34,417 bases of DNA from Bacillota bacterium (lineage in GTDB: Bacteria > Bacillota > Clostridia > UBA1381 > UMGS1253): the NCBI GenBank assembly GCA_022706785.1, contig JAKJBW010000021.1, positions 1-34,417 of the forward strand. Direction: 5' to 3'. Under the pieces are notes generated by a model, which worked only from the letters and a program-made list of their open reading frames with translations, was not told the origin of the DNA and searched no databases. A program made the position numbers and the translations under genes. This document shows, one piece after another, positions 15,428-22,898 of this stretch (positions within the stretch are counted from its first letter, which is position 1; each line of letters opens with the position of its first letter).

Positions 15428-17470
15428 ATGCTTCTGCTTGAACATTTATTTAATTTGGGCAAGGTCGTTCTGGCATTTTGGATTTTGTACGTCATGGTCC
15501 CGTCTAAGGTACTGCGTTTTGACAAAGACGCGGACACATGGATGGACAGGATTTTTATACCTATGGTGTACTCAAGCCTTGCAGTGATCATTGTGGTGCA
15601 CATTCTGGCACTGTTTAAAATATACGAAAGCATCTCATTCGGCCTGGCAGTGCTGTTCATCTTAATCGGTATCCGCCAGTTTAGAACGCTCAAAGCGTTT
15701 GTCAAAAACGGCGAAACAAAAAGCCTCCTGATCAGACTGCTGGACGCTTTTGAATGGAGCGACTCGCATTTTTTCTATAAGCTCAAAAGCATGGTAAGGT
15801 CATGGCTGTCGGCGGCGAAAGCCAGGCTGCTCCGATTGATGGGGTATGTTGTTTTGCATCCTTTTGACGGGGTTCTTCTGATTATCCCTGCCGCATATGG
15901 CGTATATGACAGGTTCTGTCATGCATTCAGCCACTTTTATTATGTCTATTCCGACCCCTATGTCCACCTTACCTGGATGAAGTATCTGGGGAGCAATAAA
16001 CTTTATGTGGACGGCATTTATCCTTACGGCTATGAGGCGCTTTTGTCGGCCGTAAATAAACTGTTTTTCATCGACCCCGCTATTATCATCGCGTATATCG
16101 GGCCCTTGGCGGGTTGTATGATGCTGTTTTCTCTGTATTTCTTTATGCGTAAAACCATTAAAAATAAATTCATCGTTTTCATTGTTCTTGCGATATACGT
16201 TATCAGTACCGAGCTTCCGACCAATATCCTGCGCCAACGTGCGGCGCTTCCCCAGGAATACGCCGCCATTTTCTTTCTGCCGGGTATCTATTATCTGGAT
16301 CTCTATTACCGGACAGATAACAGAAAATACTTGCTTGTGGCGGCACAAATTCTGGCGCTGACTATTTTTATTCACTTATATGCCGCTATGTTTGTGGTGA
16401 TTGCTTATGTGTTTGTGTCTGTTATACATATACGCCGGCTTGCAAACCCGAAGAGACTGGCAGGCATTGCCGCGTACATGTCCGGTGCGGCGCTGCTGGG
16501 CGCCTTGCCCATACTTATCGCTCTGGCGTGCGGCATGAAATTTCATGCCACATCCATAGCGTTTATAGAAAAGAACGTTTTTGCACAGCAGTCGCTGCGC
16601 TGGTACGAACAGATATTTAAATACACTGAGCAGAATTCGGCACTTTACCTGATGGTATTATGTTCGGGGGTACTTATCTGTGTCGGTGTTGGCGCACTTT
16701 TTTTAAGCAAAAAGCGTGAGATCCGAAATACTATGCGGCTGTATATTGCCGTTTCATTTTTGTGTTTGTTCCTGTATGCACAGTTCAGAGCGGCACAGCT
16801 TGGGTTTCCGGCTGTCGTGGAATATACGCGTGCCGGTGTCTTCTGCGCCATGATTGGGGTAATTGTGTACGGATTTTTCATGTCGCTGGTAGACTATATA
16901 CCTTTACATAAGATAGGCCGCGGGACAGTACATGTCATGGTGGGCGTGTACTTTATTCTTCTGTTGTTTAATGCCGAGAATTTGCCGGTATTGAAAAACT
17001 ATCGTATGGAATACGATCAGGCGGCAAGAATCTATTACAATGTCAAGCATGATTTCCCTGCACTGAACTGGACTATTGTTTCGCCAACAGAGCAGTTTGC
17101 TTACAGTATGGGATATGGGTGGCACTATAACCTGTGGGAGTTTGTTGCCAAAATAGTGGAATATCCGAGCGATGAATTTGTTTTCACAACGGATTATGTC
17201 TTTGTGATGGTGGAAAAGATTCCTTTGAATGCGAGGATGCCGGTCACGCCTGAGGATGCGGCAAAGCCTTTCCCGGCCATCACTGCGGGCTATGATGAGT
17301 ACTATACCAACCTTCAGAAGCGTCGTATTATTGAGGCGAAGGCGTATTTCTGGATGGAGGACTATATGGCGCAGCATGGCGGTTTTACAGTATATTATGA
17401 GGATGACGCTTTCAAGGTATATATGCTTAAACAGGATGGCACAGACCCCATTAACCTTGTAGCAAGATAA
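15428..17470 (+). CDS. Large polytopic membrane protein, GT-C glycosyltransferase-like
   Basis: About 680 aa from ATG 15428 (GAAGGG 10 nt upstream; the TTG at 15374 lacks an SD). A dozen or so hydrophobic segments span about 10-520, and a soluble C-terminal domain follows. The first large outer loop holds YSDPYVHLTWMKYL and GIYPYGYEALLSAV, resembling the acidic catalytic loop of GT-C lipid-linked-sugar transferases. The helix block with RQRAALPQEYAAIFFLPGIYY is also seen in such enzymes. I do not recognise a named family. Position directly after a CotH-like lipoprotein gene suggests joint work on a surface or spore-envelope polymer (inference). Confidence 0.6.
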   Translation: MLLLEHLFNLGKVVLAFWILYVMVPSKVLRFDKDADTWMDRIFIPMVYSSLAVIIVVHILALFKIYESISFGLAVLFILIGIRQFRTLKAFVKNGETKSLLIRLLDAFEWSDSHFFYKLKSMVRSWLSAAKARLLRLMGYVVLHPFDGVLLIIPAAYGVYDRFCHAFSHFYYVYSDPYVHLTWMKYLGSNKLYVDGIYPYGYEALLSAVNKLFFIDPAIIIAYIGPLAGCMMLFSLYFFMRKTIKNKFIVFIVLAIYVISTELPTNILRQRAALPQEYAAIFFLPGIYYLDLYYRTDNRKYLLVAAQILALTIFIHLYAAMFVVIAYVFVSVIHIRRLANPKRLAGIAAYMSGAALLGALPILIALACGMKFHATSIAFIEKNVFAQQSLRWYEQIFKYTEQNSALYLMVLCSGVLICVGVGALFLSKKREIRNTMRLYIAVSFLCLFLYAQFRAAQLGFPAVVEYTRAGVFCAMIGVIVYGFFMSLVDYIPLHKIGRGTVHVMVGVYFILLLFNAENLPVLKNYRMEYDQAARIYYNVKHDFPALNWTIVSPTEQFAYSMGYGWHYNLWEFVAKIVEYPSDEFVFTTDYVFVMVEKIPLNARMPVTPEDAAKPFPAITAGYDEYYTNLQKRRIIEAKAYFWMEDYMAQHGGFTVYYEDDAFKVYMLKQDGTDPINLVAR

Positions 17471-17550
17471 ATACATAGGGCGGTAAACAGATATTTGGTT
17501 ATTGCCGCAGTATAATAGGCAGGATCACGTTTTAAAACTCTTAGCATGGA

Positions 17551-17579
17551 AAGAAGCCAAACTACCCGTTTGGCTTCTT
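17551..17579 (+). terminator. Hairpin after the GT-C-like gene
   Basis: Perfect 12-bp stem AAGAAGCCAAAC / GTTTGGCTTCTT with a 5-nt loop, 80 nt after the stop codon. No long T-run follows, so it may stabilise the 3' end or terminate weakly. Confidence 0.55.
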
Positions 17580-17590
17580 CTAATAAGGAA

Positions 17591-17656
17591 TTACGTCAAG
17601 ATCAGATAACCGGGCGGCCGCTGTCAGATGACGCAGACTGCCCGCTTTTTTACGGG
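17591..17656 (+). repeat. Third, single copy of the terminator-bearing repeat
   Basis: The unit reads GGAATTACG, then GATCAG, then CCGGGC, ending GACTGCCCGC, six T and ACGG. It shares ATTACG, GATCAG and GACTGCCCGC with the first copy at 13423-13517. It carries its own terminator-type hairpin (CGGGC.../GCCCG with an inner GTCA/TGAC). Confidence 0.45.
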
Positions 17657-17684
17657 GTTTAGCTGCCAAAGCTGACTTACCAAT

Positions 17685-17724
17685 AAAAAAAACGTACGCA
17701 CCGGATTTAAAATCCGGTGCGTAC
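17685..17724 (-). terminator. Strong terminator of the solute-binding protein gene
   Basis: A 31-nt near-perfect palindrome (17694-17724, arms of 15, GTACGCACCGGATTT) followed on the minus strand by eight T (17692-17685, interrupted by one C). It lies 29 nt after the stop of the minus-strand gene. Confidence 0.88.
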
Positions 17725-17752
17725 ATTAGTGAATTAGCAGCTTAAAGCTATG

Positions 17753-19351
17753 TTATTTTTTGCCTTGTTCTTTAACAAAAGCGGCATATCTGTCATACGC
17801 AGATTGGTAAGTGGCAACATATCTGTCAATGCCAAGAGTCTGAAGCTGCGCCAGATAAGCGTTCCAGGTGTCGTCGTTAAGCGGCTCAGTCCCCATGAAC
17901 CATTTCTGGTGCTGCTCGTTCATGTATGTCTCACATCCGGAAGCGGTTTCCTTCAAAACGCGGCCCTCTTCTTCGGTAAAGGACAGGACGGGCATTTTGG
18001 GCAGAACTTCGCAGTAACCGTTGTCCAGATACATTTTGTACCCTTCACGGGCATAATTGTTCATGATAGCCAGCTCGGCGTCAATCTGCATGATCGTACC
18101 GAACTCATGCTGGCCTCTTGCACGGAGGTATTTGGTAGGCGACTCAGGCGCGTTTTTCACAACGTCAGCCACAACGGGATTGCCGTCTGCACCCCAAGTA
18201 TAGTCTACACCCTCCACACCGTAGGAGAATAATCTCTTGCCGGCGTCTGACATCCAGAAATCAAGGTATTTAATGGTTTCAACCGGGTATTTGTTGTCTC
18301 TGGAGATACCCCAGCCGTATCCGCTGAGTCTCTTTCTGGTAGCGGATTCCTTCACCACGCCGTTTACGTCTGCTGGGGGAGGAATAGCGACCCACTTAAA
18401 GCCCGGAATCTGACTTGAAAGCTTGTTAAACGAACCGCATGAGCTGAACCAGTCATGTGTAGCGCCGCCCACATTGTCGCCTAACAGCTGCTCTCTGGCC
18501 TTCTGGCCGCGGGAGAAGATTTCCTTGTCGATCAAGCCGTCCTTGTACCACTGGGCGAGGTTCTGCATGCCGTTCTTATACTGCGGCTGAGTTCTCGCGT
18601 GATACACCTTGCCGTCCGGCGTTACCTGGAAGCCGTAATACGCATCAAACAGCTGCAGAAGGGCATCTATACCTGTGAAGCGGCAGAAATAGGGAACTTC
18701 GTCTTTCCTGCCGTTGCCGTTAGGATCCCTGTCGAGAAAAGCCTTTAAGACATCGTGGTACTCCTGAACCGTCTTGGGTACTTCAAGTCCCAGCTTATCC
18801 AGCCAATCCTGCCGGATATAAAAGCCTTCGGAAGGCAGGCCTGTAAACATATTGGGGATAAAGTAGAGGTTGCCATCCCAGGCGGCGCAGCTCGCCTTTA
18901 TGGTAGGATCGTCGGCAAGCAGCTTTTTGATATTGGGTGCGTATTTCTCAATCAGATCATCAAGCGGAAACATAGCGCCGTCTATGCCGGCGTTATTGAG
19001 TTCCCCGTTAGTACCGTGAACGATATCGGGCAGGGGGTCGCTTGTCAGCATAACGTTGAATTCCTGAGTTCTGTCCACGTTAGAGGCCGAAGCTGTGCCG
19101 TGGAGCTTGATGTTGGTTTTGTCAAACGCTTCTTTGAAATAAGCCATATCATCGTTGAACGCACCCAGGCCGCCCATGTGCAGGAAGATGGTAAGCTCCA
19201 GGGGATCTTTGGTGATTTTTCCGTTTGTGCCCTCAGGCAAAACGGGCTTGGGCACCGTTCCGCCATTGCTGGTTCTGCCGTTACATCCGGCCAGCATAGA
19301 AACGGCCAGAACCATAGCTGTGACAACTGCAAAAATTTTGGTCATTTTCAT
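17753..19351 (-). CDS. ABC-type sugar/oligosaccharide solute-binding lipoprotein (orphan)
   Basis: A 532-aa extracellular solute-binding protein of the large LplA-like type. The start ATG 19351 follows AAAGGAGG by 11 nt. The lipoprotein signal ends in the lipobox LAGC (Cys23), so the protein is membrane-anchored outside the cell. Family features include the ELTIFLHMGG strand near the N-terminus, YFIPNMFTGLPSEGFYIRQDWLDKLGL (a typical YIR-DWLDKLGL segment) and the later RLSGYGWGISRDNKYPVETIKYLDFW block. No permease or ATPase gene is adjacent, so it must use components encoded elsewhere or serve as a sensor. The ligand cannot be read. Confidence 0.88.
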   Translation of the reverse strand: MKMTKIFAVVTAMVLAVSMLAGCNGRTSNGGTVPKPVLPEGTNGKITKDPLELTIFLHMGGLGAFNDDMAYFKEAFDKTNIKLHGTASASNVDRTQEFNVMLTSDPLPDIVHGTNGELNNAGIDGAMFPLDDLIEKYAPNIKKLLADDPTIKASCAAWDGNLYFIPNMFTGLPSEGFYIRQDWLDKLGLEVPKTVQEYHDVLKAFLDRDPNGNGRKDEVPYFCRFTGIDALLQLFDAYYGFQVTPDGKVYHARTQPQYKNGMQNLAQWYKDGLIDKEIFSRGQKAREQLLGDNVGGATHDWFSSCGSFNKLSSQIPGFKWVAIPPPADVNGVVKESATRKRLSGYGWGISRDNKYPVETIKYLDFWMSDAGKRLFSYGVEGVDYTWGADGNPVVADVVKNAPESPTKYLRARGQHEFGTIMQIDAELAIMNNYAREGYKMYLDNGYCEVLPKMPVLSFTEEEGRVLKETASGCETYMNEQHQKWFMGTEPLNDDTWNAYLAQLQTLGIDRYVATYQSAYDRYAAFVKEQGKK

Positions 19352-19472
19352 TTTGCGTAAATCCTCCTTTGAATTGTATATTTGCGGCACAGCCTCACAA
19401 GCGTAACAATACCGGTAAGGCCACGCCATAAACGCCTTTGTGAACCTGCAAAACACATTATTGCACAATATA

Positions 19473-19501
19473 ATTGTACTTTAATTTTAAGATATAGTAA
19501 A
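19473..19501 (-). promoter_or_regulatory. Candidate promoter of the solute-binding protein gene
   Basis: Minus strand: -35 TTTACT (19501-19496), 17-nt spacer, -10 TACAAT (19478-19473). This leaves a leader of roughly 115 nt. The -35 is a partial match. Confidence 0.4.
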
Positions 19502-19625
19502 TATACACTTTTTAAGATTGCATGTATTTCTTTAGAAAAACGTCAAAAAATTTTGATTGCATTATTTTTCATGGATTACATTTCTTTAGCTTAAATTGGC
19601 TGGCGCGGGGCGCCGCATATTAAGA

Positions 19626-19654
19626 AGCCGCCTCAGATAGGTACTGAAACGGCT
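19626..19654 (-). terminator. Candidate terminator after spoIIID
   Basis: Interrupted hairpin AGCCG..TCAG-loop-CTGA..CGGCT, 32 nt past the spoIIID stop on the minus strand, followed by TCTTAAT. The T-run is weak. Confidence 0.4.
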
Positions 19655-19685
19655 ATGACTGTATCGGATACGGCTGGGCGTTGTG

Positions 19686-19940
19686 TCAGCCGCATTTTCT
19701 TTTATATTTTTCTTTTGTGGCGAGCCCTCCCCTGATATGGCGCTGAGCCTTGTTTTCATCCAGTATTTTTTTCGCTGCCAAAGCGAGCGGGCTGTTGAAT
19801 CTCAAAAGCCGCTCGGTCACGTCCTTGTGAACTGTCGACTTGGATATATTAAAATAGCGGGCTGTCTTTCGCACGGTAGCGTTGTTTTCTATAATGTAGT
19901 TGGCAAATTCCGCGGCTCTCTCCTCTATATATCCTTTCAA
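19686..19940 (-). CDS. spoIIID: Sporulation transcription regulator SpoIIID
   Basis: Small DNA-binding regulator that switches mother-cell transcription between the sigma-E and sigma-K programmes. It is 84 aa, the normal length, starting at TTG 19940 with AAGGGGG 7 nt upstream. The helix-turn-helix ATVRKTARYFNISKSTVHKDVTERL (about 21-45) and the basic C-terminal region HIRGGLATKEKYK, which contacts DNA, match the family closely. It is directly downstream of recX-rimO-pgsA, with 165 nt in between. Confidence 0.95.
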   Translation of the reverse strand: MKGYIEERAAEFANYIIENNATVRKTARYFNISKSTVHKDVTERLLRFNSPLALAAKKILDENKAQRHIRGGLATKEKYKRKCG

Positions 19941-20027
19941 TCTAAAACCCCCTTTGCCTTAATGCAAGCCCGAAACCAGCGGTTTGACAAATCATAGGAT
20001 GCTGCTGCCGGAATTTCGAGTTTACTA

Positions 20028-20057
20028 ATGTATATGCAAAGGGGGCTTAAGATATGT
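20028..20057 (-). promoter_or_regulatory. Candidate sigma-E-type promoter of spoIIID
   Basis: Minus strand: ACATATC (20057-20051), 14-nt spacer, CATATACAT (20036-20028). This loosely fits the sigma-E pattern (ATATT, then CATACA-T about 14 nt on), and spoIIID is sigma-E-dependent in Bacillus. The match is imperfect. Confidence 0.35.
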
Positions 20058-20105
20058 AATTTTCGTTTTACTTGCGTATCAAAGCTGTTTTGGCAAAACG
20101 CAGCG

Positions 20106-20657
20106 CTATTTTTTAAAGTCAATCACGCTCCAGTTTTTTACCATGTATTCAATGCCTGAATACACGGTCACGGCTACCATAATCCAAACAGTGCCGCTGA
20201 CAATCCATGGCTGGAATGGGATGAGCGCTTTAAGCTGTGCCGACAGGATGATAACAGAGATCACCACAATCTGAACCACCATTTTCAACTTGCCTGAAAA
20301 TGCGGCAGCAATGACCTTGCCGGAATTAACAGCCACAATACGCAGGCTTGTGACCATAAATTCGCGCGCGATGATGATTAAAGCCGCTGCTGCAGACACC
20401 TGTCCGAACTGAACCAGGCATACAAGCGCCGAGGCGACCAGAAGCTTGTCGGCCAGGGGGTCTATGAATTTGCCGAAATTTGTGACCTGATTAAACCGGC
20501 GTGCCACGTACCCGTCCAGACCGTCGGTTGCGGAAGCGAGCAGAAACAAGGCAAGGGCGATATAGCGCGAGAACGGCAGTGCGTCGGTAAGCAGAAAAAA
20601 CATAAAGACGGGAACAATAAAAATTCTGGAAAGCGTAATTCGGTTTGCTGCGTTCAT
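20106..20657 (-). CDS. pgsA: CDP-diacylglycerol--glycerol-3-phosphate 3-phosphatidyltransferase
   Basis: Makes phosphatidylglycerophosphate from CDP-diacylglycerol and glycerol-3-phosphate, the committed step to anionic phospholipids. It is 183 aa from ATG 20657 (GGGGAG 11 nt upstream). The CDP-alcohol phosphotransferase signature DG-x2-DGYVARR...GKFIDPLADK is complete at about 46-73, and several membrane helices are visible. Its ATG overlaps the rimO stop (ATGA), indicating translational coupling. Confidence 0.94.
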   Translation of the reverse strand: MNAANRITLSRIFIVPVFMFFLLTDALPFSRYIALALFLLASATDGLDGYVARRFNQVTNFGKFIDPLADKLLVASALVCLVQFGQVSAAAALIIIAREFMVTSLRIVAVNSGKVIAAAFSGKLKMVVQIVVISVIILSAQLKALIPFQPWIVSGTVWIMVAVTVYSGIEYMVKNWSVIDFKK

Positions 20658-21988
20658 GCTTGTATCATCTCCCCTGTAATATCGTATTGCTCGGCACACA
20701 AAATTTTTACCGTCACAAACTCACCGGCACTCACCTCGCGCGGCGCGGCAAAATACACAAGTCCGTCAATGCCGGGGCTGTCGGCGCGGCTTCTGCCATA
20801 GTACAGATAGCTCTCCGCGTCATAGCCCTCACAAAGCACCTCTATGGCAGTGCCGATTTTCTCCGAATTTTTCATTAACGAAATTTGTTGCGCAAGTGTC
20901 ATAAGCTGTTTGTGCCGGCGCATTTTAACCGCCTTTGGCAGGTGTCCCGAAAGCTTTGCCGCCGCGGTTCCTTCCTCTTTTGAATAGGCAAACGCACCTA
21001 ACCGGTCAAACCGGCACTTGCGGACAAAATCCAAAAGCTCTTCAAATTGCGCCTGCGTCTCGCCCGGGAACCCGACAATAACAGATGTGCGCAGCACAGA
21101 GTCCGGCATTTTTTTGCGTATCTGCGAAATCAGCGCTTCAAGCCGCCGCTTGTCTGTTTTGCGCCCCATACGTTTCAATATCTCGTCGTTTGCGTGCTGT
21201 ATGGGGATGTCTAAATACCGGCATACCTTCGGATTGGCAGCCATGACATCCAAAAGCTGATCGCTGATGGCTTCGGGATAGCAGTAGTGCAGCCTGAGCC
21301 AGCGCAGATCCGGCTGCTCACACAGCCTTGCAACTAACTCCGAAAGCCTTTCCTCGCCGTAAATGTCGATACCGTAGCGGGTGGTATCCTGAGCGATCAA
21401 AATCAGCTCGCGAACGCCCGCTTTCACCAGAGCCGCCGCCTCGTTTAAAATATCCGCCATATGTCTTGAGCGGTATGGCCCGCGCAGGGCGGGAATCACG
21501 CAGTAGGTGCAGCGGTTGTCGCAGCCGTCGGCTATTTTCAAATACGCAGTGTGCGGTGCGGTTGAGGTGACGCGGGCCAGCCCTTCGGGCAGATGCGCGT
21601 CGGCGTGGCCGTAAAGCTCTACCCTGTCTCCAAGCATAACCCGGTCTATTACCGATACGATTTTCACAAAATCGCCTGTGCCCGCCACGGCGTCCACCTC
21701 GGGCATCTGGGCCAGGATTTCGCTATGATAGCGTTCGGCAAGACAGCCCGTTACGATAAGCGCGCGGCATTTGCCGTCTTGCTTGTGACGCGTCATTTGC
21801 AAAATAGTGTCAATGGATTCCTGCTTGGCGTCGCCGATAAAGCCGCAGGTATTGACCAGGATCACGTCCGCCTCCTCAGCGCATGTGGTGATCTCATGCC
21901 CGGCCGTCTGCACAAGCCCCAGCATTGTTTCGGTATCCACCAGATTTTTAGCGCATCCAAGCGACACAGCCGCTATCTTATAACCCAA
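20654..21988 (-). CDS. rimO: Ribosomal protein uS12 methylthiotransferase RimO
   Basis: Radical-SAM methylthiotransferase that modifies an aspartate of ribosomal protein S12. I start at TTG 21988 (444 aa) because GGAAGGAAG lies 6 nt upstream and the start GYKIAAVSLGCAKNLVDTE matches the family; longer frames run into recX. The UPF0004 domain supplies the first cluster (Cys in SLGCAKN, NTCGF and TGCLAERY), the radical-SAM cluster is CDNRCTYC, and a TRAM domain sits at the C-terminus. RimO rather than MiaB is favoured by SLGCAKNLVD and CVIPALRGPYRSR. It lies between recX and pgsA. Confidence 0.94.
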   Translation of the reverse strand: MGYKIAAVSLGCAKNLVDTETMLGLVQTAGHEITTCAEEADVILVNTCGFIGDAKQESIDTILQMTRHKQDGKCRALIVTGCLAERYHSEILAQMPEVDAVAGTGDFVKIVSVIDRVMLGDRVELYGHADAHLPEGLARVTSTAPHTAYLKIADGCDNRCTYCVIPALRGPYRSRHMADILNEAAALVKAGVRELILIAQDTTRYGIDIYGEERLSELVARLCEQPDLRWLRLHYCYPEAISDQLLDVMAANPKVCRYLDIPIQHANDEILKRMGRKTDKRRLEALISQIRKKMPDSVLRTSVIVGFPGETQAQFEELLDFVRKCRFDRLGAFAYSKEEGTAAAKLSGHLPKAVKMRRHKQLMTLAQQISLMKNSEKIGTAIEVLCEGYDAESYLYYGRSRADSPGIDGLVYFAAPREVSAGEFVTVKILCAEQYDITGEMIQA

Positions 21989-22007
21989 ACCGATCTTCCT
22001 TCCGTTA

Positions 22008-22469
22008 TCATAAGTCATCCCTATTATGCGTGATCCTTCGCAATGCTTCGCGGATATCCGAAAACGCATAACCCCTCGCAGCAAAATAGCGTGCCGCCTT
22101 TTCGGTGTTTGCACGGTCAAATTTGCCGCCGAGCTTTTTTTCCATAAGCGGCAGCAGGGCTTGTGATTCGCACAGTTCAAATTCTTCCAGCACATCGTCT
22201 AAGACAGAGGCGTCTATCCCTTTAAATAAAAGCTCATGCCTCATACGCCGCTGACCGAGCTTTTTAATATTAACGGCATCGGCGATATAGGCGCGCGCGT
22301 ATTCGCGGTCATTCACAAGTCCGTATTCGTTTGCCCAGATAAGCACATCTTCCGCTATGCCCTCGTCACAGCCTGTGCGCATTAAGCGGTCCGTCAGCTC
22401 TTTTTGCGTAAGCCGCCGTCTTGCCAAAAGCAATGCCGCCTTTTTTTTGGCCGCTTCAAAATCAAGCAT
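22008..22469 (-). CDS. recX: Regulatory protein RecX
   Basis: Small helical protein that modulates RecA filament activity. It is 153 aa from ATG 22469, with AAAGGGGCGG upstream. Three-helix RecX repeats are visible (LLARRRLTQKELTDRLMRTGCDEGIAEDVL, then NEYGLVNDREYARAYI, then KKLGQRRMRHELLFKGI). recA itself is not in the window. rimO begins 19 nt after its stop. Confidence 0.9.
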   Translation of the reverse strand: MLDFEAAKKKAALLLARRRLTQKELTDRLMRTGCDEGIAEDVLIWANEYGLVNDREYARAYIADAVNIKKLGQRRMRHELLFKGIDASVLDDVLEEFELCESQALLPLMEKKLGGKFDRANTEKAARYFAARGYAFSDIREALRRITHNRDDL

Positions 22470-22530
22470 CCGACCGCCCCTTTATCAGTATATTAAAGAT
22501 TGCGTCAAATTAAACCGAGCTACAGCTGCT

Positions 22531-22558
22531 ATTATGTCATGTCCGCTGAACACATCAA
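22531..22558 (-). promoter_or_regulatory. Candidate promoter of recX-rimO-pgsA
   Basis: Minus strand: -35 TTGATG (22558-22553), 16-nt spacer, -10 CATAAT (22536-22531), with an extended-10 TG. Leader about 55 nt. Confidence 0.45.
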
Positions 22559-22559
22559 A

Positions 22560-22817
22560 AATGCTGCCGCTATGAGGGTTTAGAGCATATTTGATTTATG
22601 CGCAATACCGCACGAATAATCTGTAAAGCAAATTATTCAGCAGACATTATTTATTATTTTATACCTATCGGGCGGATTTAGCAAGGCAAATTGATTTTAA
22701 AACCAAAAAAGGCGGAACTTTTTTGTGTGCGGGCACGTCCAAAAAAGTGAAGAGACAAAAATCTTTTCAATAAACCGGTAAGCAAGAACGCTTGCCAACT
22801 CCCCTTAAAGACTCCCA
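22560..22817. other. Intergenic AT-rich region, no gene seen
   Basis: Between the recX promoter and the terminator of the glycosidase gene. It contains only weak A/T-rich inverted repeats (for example AAAAAAG/CTTTTTT near 22707-22727). No coding frame with an SD, and no RNA gene, is recognisable. Confidence 0.5.
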
Positions 22818-22853
22818 GCAAAAACGGCCCGCCTCCCCGCGGGCCGTTTTTGC
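22818..22853 (-). terminator. Strong terminator of the GH26-like gene
   Basis: Perfect 15-bp stem GCAAAAACGGCCCGC / GCGGGCCGTTTTTGC with a 6-nt loop. It sits 45 nt past the glycosidase stop on the minus strand. Its symmetry allows it to work in both directions. Confidence 0.88.
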
Positions 22854-22898
22854 GTATGCTTTTATTTGTCCGGCAGCCTGGAGAGGAGTCTGCAAAGC

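Noticed and set aside
17488..17577. Possible small RNA between TATAAT at 17511 and the hairpin at 17551
   Set aside because: There is no -35 box at a usable distance and no T-run after the hairpin.
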